From positions 434,001-498,000 of the forward strand of contig NZ_MSIF01000002.1 in the NCBI RefSeq assembly GCF_001921215.1: 64,000 nt of DNA, in the 5' to 3' direction. The first letter of the stretch is position 1. Each line of letters opens with the position of its first letter. The DNA comes from Actinophytocola xinjiangensis. Its GTDB lineage: Bacteria; Actinomycetota; Actinomycetes; Mycobacteriales; Pseudonocardiaceae. The position numbers and the translations under genes were made by a program. Positions 43,173-51,520 of this stretch are shown here, piece by piece. The notes under the pieces were generated by a model that was not told the DNA's origin, made no database searches, and saw only the letters and a list, made by a program, of their open reading frames with translations.

Positions 43173-43209
43173 GGCATCGCACCTTTCTCGTCGCTTCGGG
43201 TGCGGGCCC

Positions 43210-44007
43210 TCAGCTGCCGGAGAACTGGCCGGGGGTGCGGCCGGGGCCGGCGGGGCCTCGGTAGGCCTGCGCGATGTCCAACCAGTGGTCGGCGTGCTCA
43301 CCGGTGGCCACCAGCGCGAGGTCGTCGCGGTGGCGCCGTCGGGTGACCAGCAGGCAGAAGTCCAGCGCCGGCCCGGAGATCCGCTGGTCGGCGTCCTCGG
43401 GGCCGAAGGCCCACAGTTCGCCCGACGGCGCGGTGATCTCGAAGCGGAACTGGGTGTCCGGCGGGGTCAGGCCGCGGGACTGGTAGCCGAAGTCCCACAC
43501 CAGCGTGGCGAACAGCACCAGGTGCCACAGTCGGTCGGTCGGCTCACGGGTCACGCCGAGGGTGTCGGCGATGTCCTGGCCGTGCCCGAAGACCTCCATC
43601 AGGCCGGCGCAGGCCAGCACGTACGGGGGCAGCGGGCGCACCAGCCACGGGACGACCTGGTCGCCCGGCACCGCGGCCAGCGCCTTGATGGCGGTGTCCC
43701 GCTCGTCGCGCCACCGGGTGAGCAGCACCTCGGGCTGGTCGGGCAGGTACAGGTTGAGCGCGGCGTTGACCGCGCCCTCGAAGTCGTCGGCGGCCGAGGC
43801 GGTCATGGCCGTGAACAGTTCCGCGTCCGACGCCGCGGTGCCGGCGAGGCGGAAGATGAAGGCGAGGTGGGCGATCTGGTGGGCGACCGTCCAGCCCGGA
43901 GCCGGTGTGGGCAGTGCCCAGCCGGCCTCGTCCAGTTCGGACACCAGCTGGTCGACGACCCCGGCCTCGGCCGTCAGATCGGAAAAGACGTCTCGCTGCT
44001 CGGTCAT
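43210..44007 (-). CDS. TIGR03084-type DinB/maleylpyruvate-isomerase-fold protein
   Basis: Start ATG 44007 (AGAGGA 8 nt upstream) gives 265 residues. A much longer upstream frame is spurious. The N-terminal DinB-like bundle contains LPTPAPGWTVAHQIAHLAF, with histidines that in the family coordinate a metal. HGQDIADTLGV supplies another. Known: the family is related to mycothiol-dependent maleylpyruvate isomerase, and most members are unassigned. It leads the minus-strand operon with chorismate mutase and DAHP synthase, 37 nt apart. Substrate unknown. Confidence 0.75.
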   Translation of the reverse strand: MTEQRDVFSDLTAEAGVVDQLVSELDEAGWALPTPAPGWTVAHQIAHLAFIFRLAGTAASDAELFTAMTASAADDFEGAVNAALNLYLPDQPEVLLTRWRDERDTAIKALAAVPGDQVVPWLVRPLPPYVLACAGLMEVFGHGQDIADTLGVTREPTDRLWHLVLFATLVWDFGYQSRGLTPPDTQFRFEITAPSGELWAFGPEDADQRISGPALDFCLLVTRRRHRDDLALVATGEHADHWLDIAQAYRGPAGPGRTPGQFSGS

Positions 44008-44302
44008 TGCGTCTGTCCTCTCACCACGATTCACGCCCGCGCCACGTCCGGTGACCTTGGGACGGCGAAAATCAGGATGCCTCCGCCATTCCGCCGGTGT
44101 CTTCTCTCCCGGTGCGAAGACCATCCGGGGCGAGGACCGCACGATGGAAGATGCGCGGCCGCCGGCGGCGCGGATATCAATGGAGTCGGGTGCGCCGGCC
44201 ATACGGTTGATGAGGGGGTGCTCGGCATTCGTCGTGCTGATCGCCCTCGCTGATGTTAGAGTACCCAGCCGGGTGTGAAACCACACAACGAGGAGATTCA
44301 GA
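44008..44302. promoter_or_regulatory. Divergent promoter region
   Basis: This 295-bp gap lies between the TIGR03084-type and YCII genes. TTAGAGT near 44256 could be a -10 for the YCII gene, but no good -35 is spaced with it. GAGGAG sits before that gene's ATG. No other gene is seen. Confidence 0.4.
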
Positions 44303-44632
44303 ATGCCGCAGTTCGCCGTGCTGATTTACGACAAGGAGATTCCGTTCGAGGAATTTCCGCCGGAGATTCTCGCGGGGCACGAGGCGGTCGAGGGCAAGGT
44401 CGACGGGGCCGGCGCCAAGATCGTGACCGCCTACGCGACCCAGCCGTCGGCGACGGCAAGGACCGTCCGTGGCGACAAGGTGAGCGAGGGCCCGTTCCAG
44501 TCCGGGAAGTCCCAGCTCACCGGCGTCTTCGTGATCGAGGCTCGGGACATCGACCACGCCGCCGAGGTGGCCGGGTTCGTCCCGATCATGGACGGTGCGG
44601 TGGAGGTTCGTCCGCTGCTCGGGGAGGAGTGA
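44303..44632 (+). CDS. YCII-family protein
   Basis: This 109-residue ferredoxin-like protein has MPQFAVLIYDKEIPFEEFPPE at the start and SEGPFQSGKSQLTGVFVIEARDIDHAAEVA, the DGPF-like loop and strand typical of YCII/DGPF proteins. Known: YCII members are small putative lyases, dehalogenases or sigma-factor-linked proteins. Catalytic proof exists for few. It is monocistronic between the divergent region and a strong hairpin. Confidence 0.8.
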   Translation: MPQFAVLIYDKEIPFEEFPPEILAGHEAVEGKVDGAGAKIVTAYATQPSATARTVRGDKVSEGPFQSGKSQLTGVFVIEARDIDHAAEVAGFVPIMDGAVEVRPLLGEE

Positions 44633-44652
44633 CCGTCCCCACCGGCGCCTTA

Positions 44653-44698
44653 GAGCAGCCCGGTTGATCCGCCTGACGGCGGGTCGACCGGGCTGCTC
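44653..44698. terminator. Long hairpin terminator
   Basis: A stem of about 21 bp (44653-44673 with 44678-44698) with two G-T wobbles and a 4-nt loop follows the YCII gene. Confidence 0.85.
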
Positions 44699-44799
44699 CC
44701 TTGTGGAGGGTGGGAACCGCGCACGCGGGGAGAACACCGAATCTATGCGCATGGGTACCGTCCTGCATGAGAACCCAAACGACCATTAAAGGGGTTGCC

Positions 44800-46392
44800 A
44801 TGCGCCTCAGTCGGATCCGTTCCCGCCGGCCGGTGACTCGATTATTTCTCAGTGTGTTGGTGGTGGGCCTGATGGTGGTTCTCACCGGATACTCCGTTCC
44901 CGCCCCGAATGCCGGCTCGGAATCGCACCGGCCGGCCGCGCGGGGCTGGTCGGCGCCCAACGCCGACAAGGCCAACACCCGCCACGTGCGCGGCCCGATC
45001 AACTCGCGCAACGTCGGCTCCCTCACGGTCGCCTGGAGCACACCGGTGCAGGTGCCGGCCCCGCCGGAGCGCTGGCCCGGCGTCTACGCCACCACACCGG
45101 TCGTGGTCGGCGACACCATGTACACCCAGGACCTCGACTCGAACGTCTACAGCATCGAACTGCGCACCGGCAAGGTCCGGTGGACGACCAAGTTCAACTC
45201 GCCGATCAACGGCCCCAACGGGGTGAACGTGGTCGACGGTCGGGTGCACGCCGCGACGACCTCGCACGCGTTCGCCCTGGACGCCCGCACTGGCCGTCAA
45301 CTGTGGAGCCGCAAGCTCATCCGCAGTGACGTGGAGGGCATCAACATGACCCCGGGCGTGGACCGGGGCACCGTGTACGTGTCGACCGGCCCCGGTAACG
45401 CCGACGCGTTCTTCGGTGGCGGCGGCGCGGGGGTGCTGTGGGCGCTGGACGCCAGGACCGGCGCGACCAAGTGGAAGTTCAACACGGTTCCGCTGGACCT
45501 GTGGGGCCACCCGGAGATGAACTCCGGCGGCGGCGTGTGGTTCCCGCCGACCTACGACTCGCAGGGCAACGTGTTCATCGCGGTCGGCAACCCGGCGCCG
45601 TTCGTCGGCACCGACGAGTACCCGTGGGCGAGCAGCCGGCCCGGCCCGAACCTGTACACCAACTCGGTGGTCAAGCTGGACCGGCGCACCGGCGAGGTGA
45701 TGTGGCACAACCAGGTCCTGCCGCACGACCTCTACGACTGGGACCTGCAGAACTCGCCGGTGCTGACCAAGGTCCGCGGCCGGGAGGTGCTGATCGCGTC
45801 CGGCAAGATGGGCTACATCTTCCAGATGGACCCGCGCACCGGCAAGACCCTGTGGAAGACCCCGGTCGGCAGGCACAACGGGCACGACGACGACAACCTG
45901 TACGCGCTCAACGGCGAGACCGACAAGTTGCCGCAGATGCCGTTCGAGGTGTTCCCGGGTGTGCTCGGCGGCGTGATCTCCCCGATCGCGGTGGACCGGG
46001 ACACGATCTACGCGTCGGTCAACAACTACGGCGCGACCTGGGTGACCCAGGCCCCGCCGGCGGAGATGGCCGCGTTCACCGAGGGCACCGGTGAGCTGGT
46101 GGCGCTGGACCTGGCCACCGGCCGGATCAAGTGGAGCCACCCGCTGCCGGCCTCGCCCTACGGCGCCGCGTCGGTCACCAACGACCTGGTGTTCACCACG
46201 ACCTTCGACGGCACCCTGCACGCGGTCAACACCCGCACCGGCAGGACGGCCTGGCAGGCGAAGCTGCCGGCGCACACGAACTCGGCCGTGGCGATCCACG
46301 ACCGGTACGTGCTCACCGGTTCTGGCTGGCCGCAGGGTCCGGGGGAGCGGGCGGAGATCGTCGCCTACGAGCTGGACCGGAAGGGACGGTAG
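44800..46392 (+). CDS. Exported PQQ-type beta-propeller dehydrogenase-like protein
   Basis: Start ATG 44800 (AAAGGGG 6 nt upstream) gives 530 residues. The arginine-rich N-terminus and hydrophobic segment (about 14-30) form a signal peptide. It ends LTGY (28-31), where a lipobox would read LTGC, so a one-base change may have removed the lipid anchor. The body has repeated tryptophan-docking blades (VRWTTKF, QLWSRKL, TKWKFNT, VMWHNQV, TLWKTPV, IKWSHPL) and DLYDWDLQNSPVL, as in quinoprotein alcohol dehydrogenases. Known: such enzymes oxidise alcohols or amines with PQQ. It is coupled to the next propeller gene. A TTA codon is at 44842. Confidence 0.82.
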   Translation: MRLSRIRSRRPVTRLFLSVLVVGLMVVLTGYSVPAPNAGSESHRPAARGWSAPNADKANTRHVRGPINSRNVGSLTVAWSTPVQVPAPPERWPGVYATTPVVVGDTMYTQDLDSNVYSIELRTGKVRWTTKFNSPINGPNGVNVVDGRVHAATTSHAFALDARTGRQLWSRKLIRSDVEGINMTPGVDRGTVYVSTGPGNADAFFGGGGAGVLWALDARTGATKWKFNTVPLDLWGHPEMNSGGGVWFPPTYDSQGNVFIAVGNPAPFVGTDEYPWASSRPGPNLYTNSVVKLDRRTGEVMWHNQVLPHDLYDWDLQNSPVLTKVRGREVLIASGKMGYIFQMDPRTGKTLWKTPVGRHNGHDDDNLYALNGETDKLPQMPFEVFPGVLGGVISPIAVDRDTIYASVNNYGATWVTQAPPAEMAAFTEGTGELVALDLATGRIKWSHPLPASPYGAASVTNDLVFTTTFDGTLHAVNTRTGRTAWQAKLPAHTNSAVAIHDRYVLTGSGWPQGPGERAEIVAYELDRKGR

Positions 46393-46395
46393 GTC

Positions 46396-47697
46396 ATGGC
46401 CGCCACCGAAGGATGGACCAGGCCGGCGCCGGCGGTCGTCGCCGCCGGGCTCCAGTTCCCGACCAGCCTCGCCTTCGACCCGGGCGGCCGGATCTACGTC
46501 GCCGAGTCGGGGTTGCCCTTCGGGGGCGCCCCGGTCGGCGGCCGGGTGTGGCGGTTGGACACCGACCGGGGCCGGTCGCGCCGCACGCTGGTCGCCGAAG
46601 GGCTCGCCGGCCCGCTGACCGGCCTGTCCTGGCACGAGGAACGGCTCTACGTGTCCGAGGGCGGCGCCGGGCGGATCAGCCGGCTCGACCCGTACGGCGG
46701 TGCGACCACGATCGTCGAGGGGATGCCGGGGCCGGGGAACTACCACACCAACTCCCCGGTCGTGGGTGCCGACCGCAAGCTGTACTTCTCGCAGGGCGCG
46801 ATGGCCAACCTCGGGATCATCGGTCTGGACGCCTACGAGATGGGCTGGTTGCGGCGGCTGCCGCACGCGCACGACCTGCCGGGGATGGACGTCGTGCTCG
46901 CCGGGACGGATGTGGAGACCGACAACCCGTTGCCGGACCTGGACGGCGACCGCGCCACGACCGGCGCGTTCGTCCAGTTCGGCACGCCGACCGAGGCCGG
47001 TATGCGGATCCCGGCGACGTTGCCGTGCACGGCGGCGGTGATGCGCTGTGAGCTGGACGGCAGCGGGCTGGAGTTGGTGGCGTGGGGCCTGCGCAACGCG
47101 TTCGGTCTCGGGTTCCTGCCCGACGGCCGGCTGTTGGCGCTGGACCAGGGGGCCGACGACCGGGGCAGCCGGCCGATCGGCAACGCACCGGACTTCCTGT
47201 TCGAGGTGCGCGACGGCGCCTGGTACGGCTGGCCGGACTATATCGGCGGGCGGCCGGTCACCGATCCGGAGTTCCGCCCGGAGCGGGGGCCGCAGCCGAG
47301 TTTCGTGCTGGCCAACCACGACGAGTTGCCGCCGCCGGAGCAGCCGGTGGTGACCTTCGAGCCGCACGTGGCGGCCACGAAGTTCGCCGTGGTCCCGCAG
47401 GACGCCCCGGCCCACGCCGGTCAGCTGGTGATGGCGTTGTTCGGTGACGAGGCGCCGATGTGTCTGCCGGCGGGCGGTCCACCGGTCGGCCGTGACCTGC
47501 TGCGGGTGGATCCTCGGGACTGGTCGGCGCACCGGATCCCGACGGGCCTGCCGTTGAACCGGCCGATCGACGTGGCGTTCGGGCCGGACGGCGCCCTGTA
47601 CGTGTTGGATTTCGGCGAGTTCGAGATGTCCGACGACGGGGTGGTGGCGACGGCGGCGTCGGGTTGTCTGTGGCGCGTCGAGCACTGGGCGGGTTGA
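46396..47697 (+). CDS. Sorbosone/glucose-dehydrogenase-like beta-propeller
   Basis: The protein has 433 residues, starting 3 nt after the previous stop. NHL/GSDH-type propeller repeats are FPTSLAFDPGGRIYVAESG, GLSWHEERLYVSEG, WGLRNAFGLGFLPDGRLLALDQGADDRG and PIDVAFGPDGALYVLDFGE. There is no signal peptide, unlike its upstream partner, so it appears cytosolic unless exported with it. Known: soluble GSDH-fold enzymes use PQQ and calcium. Inferred: the two propellers act in sequence or as a pair on one metabolite. A pqq biosynthesis locus is not in view. Confidence 0.8.
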   Translation: MAATEGWTRPAPAVVAAGLQFPTSLAFDPGGRIYVAESGLPFGGAPVGGRVWRLDTDRGRSRRTLVAEGLAGPLTGLSWHEERLYVSEGGAGRISRLDPYGGATTIVEGMPGPGNYHTNSPVVGADRKLYFSQGAMANLGIIGLDAYEMGWLRRLPHAHDLPGMDVVLAGTDVETDNPLPDLDGDRATTGAFVQFGTPTEAGMRIPATLPCTAAVMRCELDGSGLELVAWGLRNAFGLGFLPDGRLLALDQGADDRGSRPIGNAPDFLFEVRDGAWYGWPDYIGGRPVTDPEFRPERGPQPSFVLANHDELPPPEQPVVTFEPHVAATKFAVVPQDAPAHAGQLVMALFGDEAPMCLPAGGPPVGRDLLRVDPRDWSAHRIPTGLPLNRPIDVAFGPDGALYVLDFGEFEMSDDGVVATAASGCLWRVEHWAG

Positions 47698-47731
47698 GGG
47701 TTCTTCCGCAGTGCCACACCTGGTGTTTTCG

Positions 47732-47772
47732 CCGGCCCACAGCATTGCCGAAGTAGGCGCGCCGTGGGCCGG
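47732..47772. terminator. Possible weak terminator
   Basis: A 9-bp inverted repeat CCGGCCCAC/GTGGGCCGG with a 23-nt loop lies in the 128-nt gap after the propeller genes. The long loop makes function doubtful. Confidence 0.35.
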
Positions 47773-47825
47773 TGATGCACGCTGAGTGCAGTATTTACGC
47801 GAGTCGGCGAAACGGGCGGTGACGT

Positions 47826-48689
47826 GTGAGTACCCCTGCGTCCACAGTGGATCATCAGGTGTCCACTCTGGACATCCTGCGGCGGCTGGTGGCCGAACGG
47901 ATGGAACTGCCGGTCGAGTCGGTCGGCGCCACCACCCTTCCGCGGGACGATCTGCACCTCGGCCCGATCACCGTCGGCCGGATCGCCACCGAGACCGCCC
48001 GCCTGCTCGGTCGCCCGCTGCCGGCCACCACGAACCTCGCGACCGTCACCCTGGGCGAGCTGGCCGGGATCATCGACGGGCTGCCGGTCACCGGGCCCTG
48101 GGCCCCCACCGCGCTCGGCGGCCACCTCGAACGCGCCCTGGAGACCATCCTCGGCGGCACCCGCGCCGTCGCCGTCGAACCCGACCCGGTGGACGCGGTC
48201 GGGCCGGCCGGTCGCCGGGCCCAGACCGACCTCGCCGCCAGCCGTGCCCTTGGCCGGCCGGTGCGGGTGCGTCACCGGCCAGACGGCAAACCGGAGATCG
48301 ACGGCGCCAGCGTGTCCGCGTCGCACTGCGCCGGGCTGACGCTGGTCGTGGTCACCGGCACCGGGCGGCTGGGGTGCGACCTGGAGACCGTGGTCGAACG
48401 TGACCGGCTGACCTGGGCGGGCCTGCTGGGCCGCGACCAGCTCCCGGTACGGGACCTGCTGACCGTCGAGGCCGGCGAGTCCGAGTCAACAGCCGGCACG
48501 CGGGTGTGGTGCGCGCTGGAATGCCTGCGCAAGACCGGTTCGACAACCCAGGCCCTCACGCTCGACCGGGTCGAGCAGAACGGCTGGGCGGTGCTGTCCG
48601 CGGGAGACGCGCGGATCGCCACCTGGGTGACCACCGTCAACGACGTTCCAGACCCGGTGGTCGTCGCTGTCCTGTCGGGAGAGGAGTGA
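47826..48689 (+). CDS. Inactive-ACP plus phosphopantetheinyl transferase fusion (PKS C-terminus remnant)
   Basis: The product has 287 residues from GTG. Residues 12-90 are an acyl carrier fold with DDLHLGPITVGRIATETARLLG. Relatives at the C-terminus of iterative type I PKSs read LHLNSI or LHLSSI, so the phosphopantetheine serine is Pro47. Residues about 115-287 are an Sfp-type PPTase: GKPEIDGASVSASHC, GCDLETV with magnesium ligands D185 and E187, and WCALECLRK with E232 and K236. Known: ACP-PPTase pairs end some iterative PKSs. Here it stands alone, before an enediyne-type thioesterase. Inferred: it arms the PCPs of this cluster and its ACP is vestigial or structural. Confidence 0.8.
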   Translation: MSTPASTVDHQVSTLDILRRLVAERMELPVESVGATTLPRDDLHLGPITVGRIATETARLLGRPLPATTNLATVTLGELAGIIDGLPVTGPWAPTALGGHLERALETILGGTRAVAVEPDPVDAVGPAGRRAQTDLAASRALGRPVRVRHRPDGKPEIDGASVSASHCAGLTLVVVTGTGRLGCDLETVVERDRLTWAGLLGRDQLPVRDLLTVEAGESESTAGTRVWCALECLRKTGSTTQALTLDRVEQNGWAVLSAGDARIATWVTTVNDVPDPVVVAVLSGEE

Positions 48690-48697
48690 TCGACCCC

Positions 48698-49162
48698 ATG
48701 GCCGGATACTACGAGGTCCGCCACACCGTCGGGTTCGAGGAGACGAACTTCGTCGGCAACGTGTACTACGTGAACTACCTGCGCTGGCAGGGACACTGCC
48801 GGGAGAAGTTCCTCCTGGAGGTGGCGCCGGACGTGCTCGCCGAGATCATGCACGACGACCTGAAGTTGTTCACCCTCAAGGCCGAGTGCGAGTTCTTCGC
48901 CGAGATCACCGCCTTCGACGACCTGTCGATCCGGATGAGTCTGGACGAACTGACCCAGACCCAGATCCAGTTCGTGTTCGACTACTACCTGCTCAGGAAC
49001 GACCACGAGAGCCTGGTCGCCCGTGGGAGACAGCGCATCGCCTGTATGCGCGGACCCAACAACGAGACGGTTCCCGCCCGCGTCCCGGCCCAACTACGTG
49101 ACGCGCTGGCACCGTTCACCGAGACCCAGGGCGCCCCGGTCCGGCAGTCGGCGGGAGGCTGA
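48698..49162 (+). CDS. Hotdog-fold thioesterase of the enediyne type (CalE7/DynE7-like)
   Basis: Start ATG 48698 gives 154 residues, the usual length. VGFEETNFVGNVYYVNYLRWQG contains the N-terminal active-site strand of CalE7/DynE7 enzymes, and KAECEFFAEITAFDDLSIRMSL supplies the second half of the hotdog. Known: in enediyne clusters these release the polyene from the PKS, using arginine rather than an acid. No PKS exists here, so the native acyl donor must be another carrier or CoA thioester. The gene is 8 nt after the ACP-PPTase fusion, the order seen at the end of such PKS operons. Confidence 0.88.
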   Translation: MAGYYEVRHTVGFEETNFVGNVYYVNYLRWQGHCREKFLLEVAPDVLAEIMHDDLKLFTLKAECEFFAEITAFDDLSIRMSLDELTQTQIQFVFDYYLLRNDHESLVARGRQRIACMRGPNNETVPARVPAQLRDALAPFTETQGAPVRQSAGG

Positions 49163-49163
49163 C

Positions 49164-49712
49164 ATGACATCCGAACGCCACCTGACCCCCGTGCCGTCAC
49201 CCGACCTGCCGGCCACCCCGTCGCCGCAGGTGCTGCGGGACGTGATGTCCCACTACGCCACGGGAATCACCGTGCTCACCGCCGGCGGGGAGCACTGCCA
49301 CGGCATGACCGCCAACGCGTTCAGCTCGGTGTCGCTGGACCCGCCGCTGGTGCTGTGCTGCATCGCCCGCACGACCCAGATGCACGAGGTCATCCTGCGC
49401 ACCAAGCACTTCGGGGTGAACGTGCTGTCGGCCGACCAGGAGCGGCTGGCCCGCTACTTCGCCAGCCGCAGCCGGCCCAAGGGCCGCGCGCAGTTCGACG
49501 ACGTCGACTGGTTCCCCGGCCGGGTGACCGGTTCGCCGCTGCTGGCGGGGGCGCTGGCCTGGCTGGAGTGCGAGCTGACCGAGGTCTACCACGGCGGCGA
49601 CCACTCGATCTTCCTCGGCACCGTGCTGGACGCCGCGCGGCGCACCGGCGACGCGCTGCTGTTCTTCGGCGGCGGGTTCCACCAGGGAGTGCCGGCACCG
49701 CGTACCGCCTGA
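49164..49712 (+). CDS. Flavin reductase (NAD(P)H:flavin, SgcE6/HpaC family)
   Basis: Start ATG 49164, two bases after the thioesterase stop, gives 182 residues. The split-barrel FMN fold has LRDVMSHYATGITVLTAGG, GMTANAFSSVSLDPPLVLCC and HFGVNVLSADQERLARYFA, as in HpaC and SgcE6. Known: they supply reduced flavin to partner hydroxylases. It is the only recognisable flavin reductase in the window, so it may serve the HpaB-type enzyme and both acyl-CoA-dehydrogenase-fold hydroxylases. Confidence 0.9.
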   Translation: MTSERHLTPVPSPDLPATPSPQVLRDVMSHYATGITVLTAGGEHCHGMTANAFSSVSLDPPLVLCCIARTTQMHEVILRTKHFGVNVLSADQERLARYFASRSRPKGRAQFDDVDWFPGRVTGSPLLAGALAWLECELTEVYHGGDHSIFLGTVLDAARRTGDALLFFGGGFHQGVPAPRTA

Positions 49713-49723
49713 AGGGAGCTCCC

Positions 49724-50755
49724 ATGCTGGTCAGCGTCACCGGCGGCACCGGTTTCGTCGGCTCGCACTCGGTGGCCGCGCTGCGCCACGCCGGCCACCG
49801 GGTCCGCCTGCTGGTCCGCGACGAGTCCACGGTGGAGCGTGCCCTGGGCCCGCTCGGCGTGGTGGACGTGGACCTGGTCGTGGGCGACGTGCTCGACCGG
49901 GCGGCGGTCGAGCGGCTGGTGCGCGGCACGGACGCGGTGCTGCACGCCGCGTCGGTGTACTCGTTCGACAGCCGCTCGCGGGCCGCGACCCGGCGCACCA
50001 ACGTGGCCGGCACCACGATCGTGCTGGACGCCGCCCGCCGCGCCGGGGTCGGGCCGACGGTGCACGTGTCGACCGTCGGCGCGTTGTTCGGCGCCGGGTC
50101 CAGGGTGATCGACGAGACCTCGCCGGTGGGCCGTCCGCGCGAGGCCTACCTGGCCAGCAAGGCGAGTGCCGAGGCCGTCGCGCGGGGCCACCAGGACGAC
50201 GGCGCGCCGGTCGTCATCAGCTATCCGCCGGCGCTGCTCGGGCCGCACGACCCGAAGCTCGGCGACCAGGCCACCCGGCTGCGCAACGCCCTGCGCGGGC
50301 TGATGCCGATCTGGCCGACCGGCGGGATGCCCATCGGCGACGTGCGGGACACCGCCGCGTTGCACGCCTCGCTGTTCGACCGGCCGGGCGCCAACCGCCA
50401 TTTCGGACCGGGTACCTACCTGACGACCCGGCAGTACGTGCGGGTCCTGCGTGAGGTGACCGGACGGGCGCTGCCCACGGCCTACCTCCCGGCGCGGGCG
50501 ATGCTGCCGCTGGGCCTGCTCACCGACCTGGTGCAGCGGGTGTGGCCCTGGCACATCCCGGCCGAGTACGGCGCCGTCTACACCTGCGCGTGTGCCACGC
50601 GGGTCGCGGACTCGGCCGGTACCAACGGGATCGCCGCGCGCCCGGTGGCGCGGACCTTCGCCGACACCGTGCGCTGGCTGCACCGCGACGGCCTGCTCTC
50701 GGCCAGGGCCGCCGGGGCGGCCGTCACCGAGCTGGAGCCGACCCAACCCATCTGA
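49724..50755 (+). CDS. NAD-dependent epimerase/dehydratase-family oxidoreductase (extended SDR)
   Basis: This 343-residue extended SDR has GAAGGGAG before ATG. The Rossmann motif VTGGTGFVGSH (5-15) is at the N-terminus, VLHAASVYSF follows, and the active-site YLASKASAE supplies the YxxxK pair. Similar proteins reduce ketones or aldehydes such as dihydroflavonol-type substrates, or act as isomerases. Sugar-nucleotide genes are absent, so a sugar epimerase is unlikely. The stop codon begins a 13-bp tandem array. It is co-transcribed with the flavin reductase. Confidence 0.82.
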   Translation: MLVSVTGGTGFVGSHSVAALRHAGHRVRLLVRDESTVERALGPLGVVDVDLVVGDVLDRAAVERLVRGTDAVLHAASVYSFDSRSRAATRRTNVAGTTIVLDAARRAGVGPTVHVSTVGALFGAGSRVIDETSPVGRPREAYLASKASAEAVARGHQDDGAPVVISYPPALLGPHDPKLGDQATRLRNALRGLMPIWPTGGMPIGDVRDTAALHASLFDRPGANRHFGPGTYLTTRQYVRVLREVTGRALPTAYLPARAMLPLGLLTDLVQRVWPWHIPAEYGAVYTCACATRVADSAGTNGIAARPVARTFADTVRWLHRDGLLSARAAGAAVTELEPTQPI

Positions 50756-50791
50756 GCCGACACCTTGAGCCGACACCTTGAGCCGAAACCT
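50753..50791. repeat. Three tandem 13-bp copies starting at a stop codon
   Basis: TGAGCCGACACCT (50753-50765) is the epimerase-family gene's stop plus ten bases. It is repeated exactly at 50766-50778 and with one change (A for C) at 50779-50791. The layout is the same as at 1308-1346. Confidence 0.92.
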
Positions 50792-50803
50792 ACGGGGAGT
50801 CCG

Positions 50804-51520
50804 ATGGACACCAACCTGGATCGCGCCGCGCAGCAGCTGACGGACGGGCGCGTGCCCAACCACGTCGCCTACCGCGCCGCCCGCCTCGGCGTCACCTCGC
50901 TGTTCGCCGGCCGTTCGGTGCCGGAGGACCTGCGGATCCCATCGTGTCCTGAGTGGACCGTGCGGGACCTGGTGGCGCACCTGGTCGGCATCTCCTCGCT
51001 GGCGATCGGCCGGATGTCGGGCTGGGTCAAACCCGAGCGGTCCTCGGCCGACACCGACGTCGCCGGGCTGGTGGCCGAGTGGGGCCGGATGGGCGAGCAC
51101 GCCGAGTACCTGATCGAGGAGCGCGGCGGGCGCCGGGGCAGCCTCATGGTGCTCGACGCCTTCACCCACGAGCTGGACCTGCGCTACGCGTTGGGCGCGC
51201 CGCTGCCCGAGGAGCACCCGGCGTTCCTGCGGGCGTTCGAGGTGTTGCTGAGTGGTTTCTCCGCCGAGGTCGCCGCGCACGACCTGCCGGCGATCCTGGT
51301 CGAGGTGGACGGCCGGCAGTGGCAGGCCGGGATCGGTGAGCCGGTGGCGACGCTGAGCGGCGCCCGGTACGACATCTACCGCTCGCTGGCCGGGCGCCGC
51401 ACCCACGAGCAGATCACCCGGCTCGGCTGGAGCCGGGAGTCCCACCGCTGGCTGCCGGCGTTCACCTGGGGCCCGTTCACCCCGCCCAGCCAGCCGGTGG
51501 AGGACCCGGTCACGGCGTGA
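50804..51520 (+). CDS. Maleylpyruvate-isomerase-family mycothiol-dependent protein
   Basis: The protein has 238 residues. The N-terminal DinB-like metal-binding domain contains IPSCPEWTVRDLVAHLVG and AFTHELDLRYAL, which supply the histidine triad of mycothiol-dependent maleylpyruvate isomerase. The C-terminal half matches the MDMPI_C extension. Known: the family uses mycothiol in isomerisation, S-transfer or detoxification. Inferred: thiol chemistry on the product, or protection. Its 3' end overlaps the opposing small gene by 11 bp. Confidence 0.82.
   Translation: MDTNLDRAAQQLTDGRVPNHVAYRAARLGVTSLFAGRSVPEDLRIPSCPEWTVRDLVAHLVGISSLAIGRMSGWVKPERSSADTDVAGLVAEWGRMGEHAEYLIEERGGRRGSLMVLDAFTHELDLRYALGAPLPEEHPAFLRAFEVLLSGFSAEVAAHDLPAILVEVDGRQWQAGIGEPVATLSGARYDIYRSLAGRRTHEQITRLGWSRESHRWLPAFTWGPFTPPSQPVEDPVTA

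Noticed and set aside
47826-49712. An enediyne cluster, suggested by the PPTase, CalE7-type thioesterase and SgcE6-type reductase together with an SgcC-like hydroxylase
   Set aside because: No enediyne PKS or its E3/E4/E5 companions occur in 64 kb. The carrier serine in the ACP is lost, so an enediyne core is not supported by this window.
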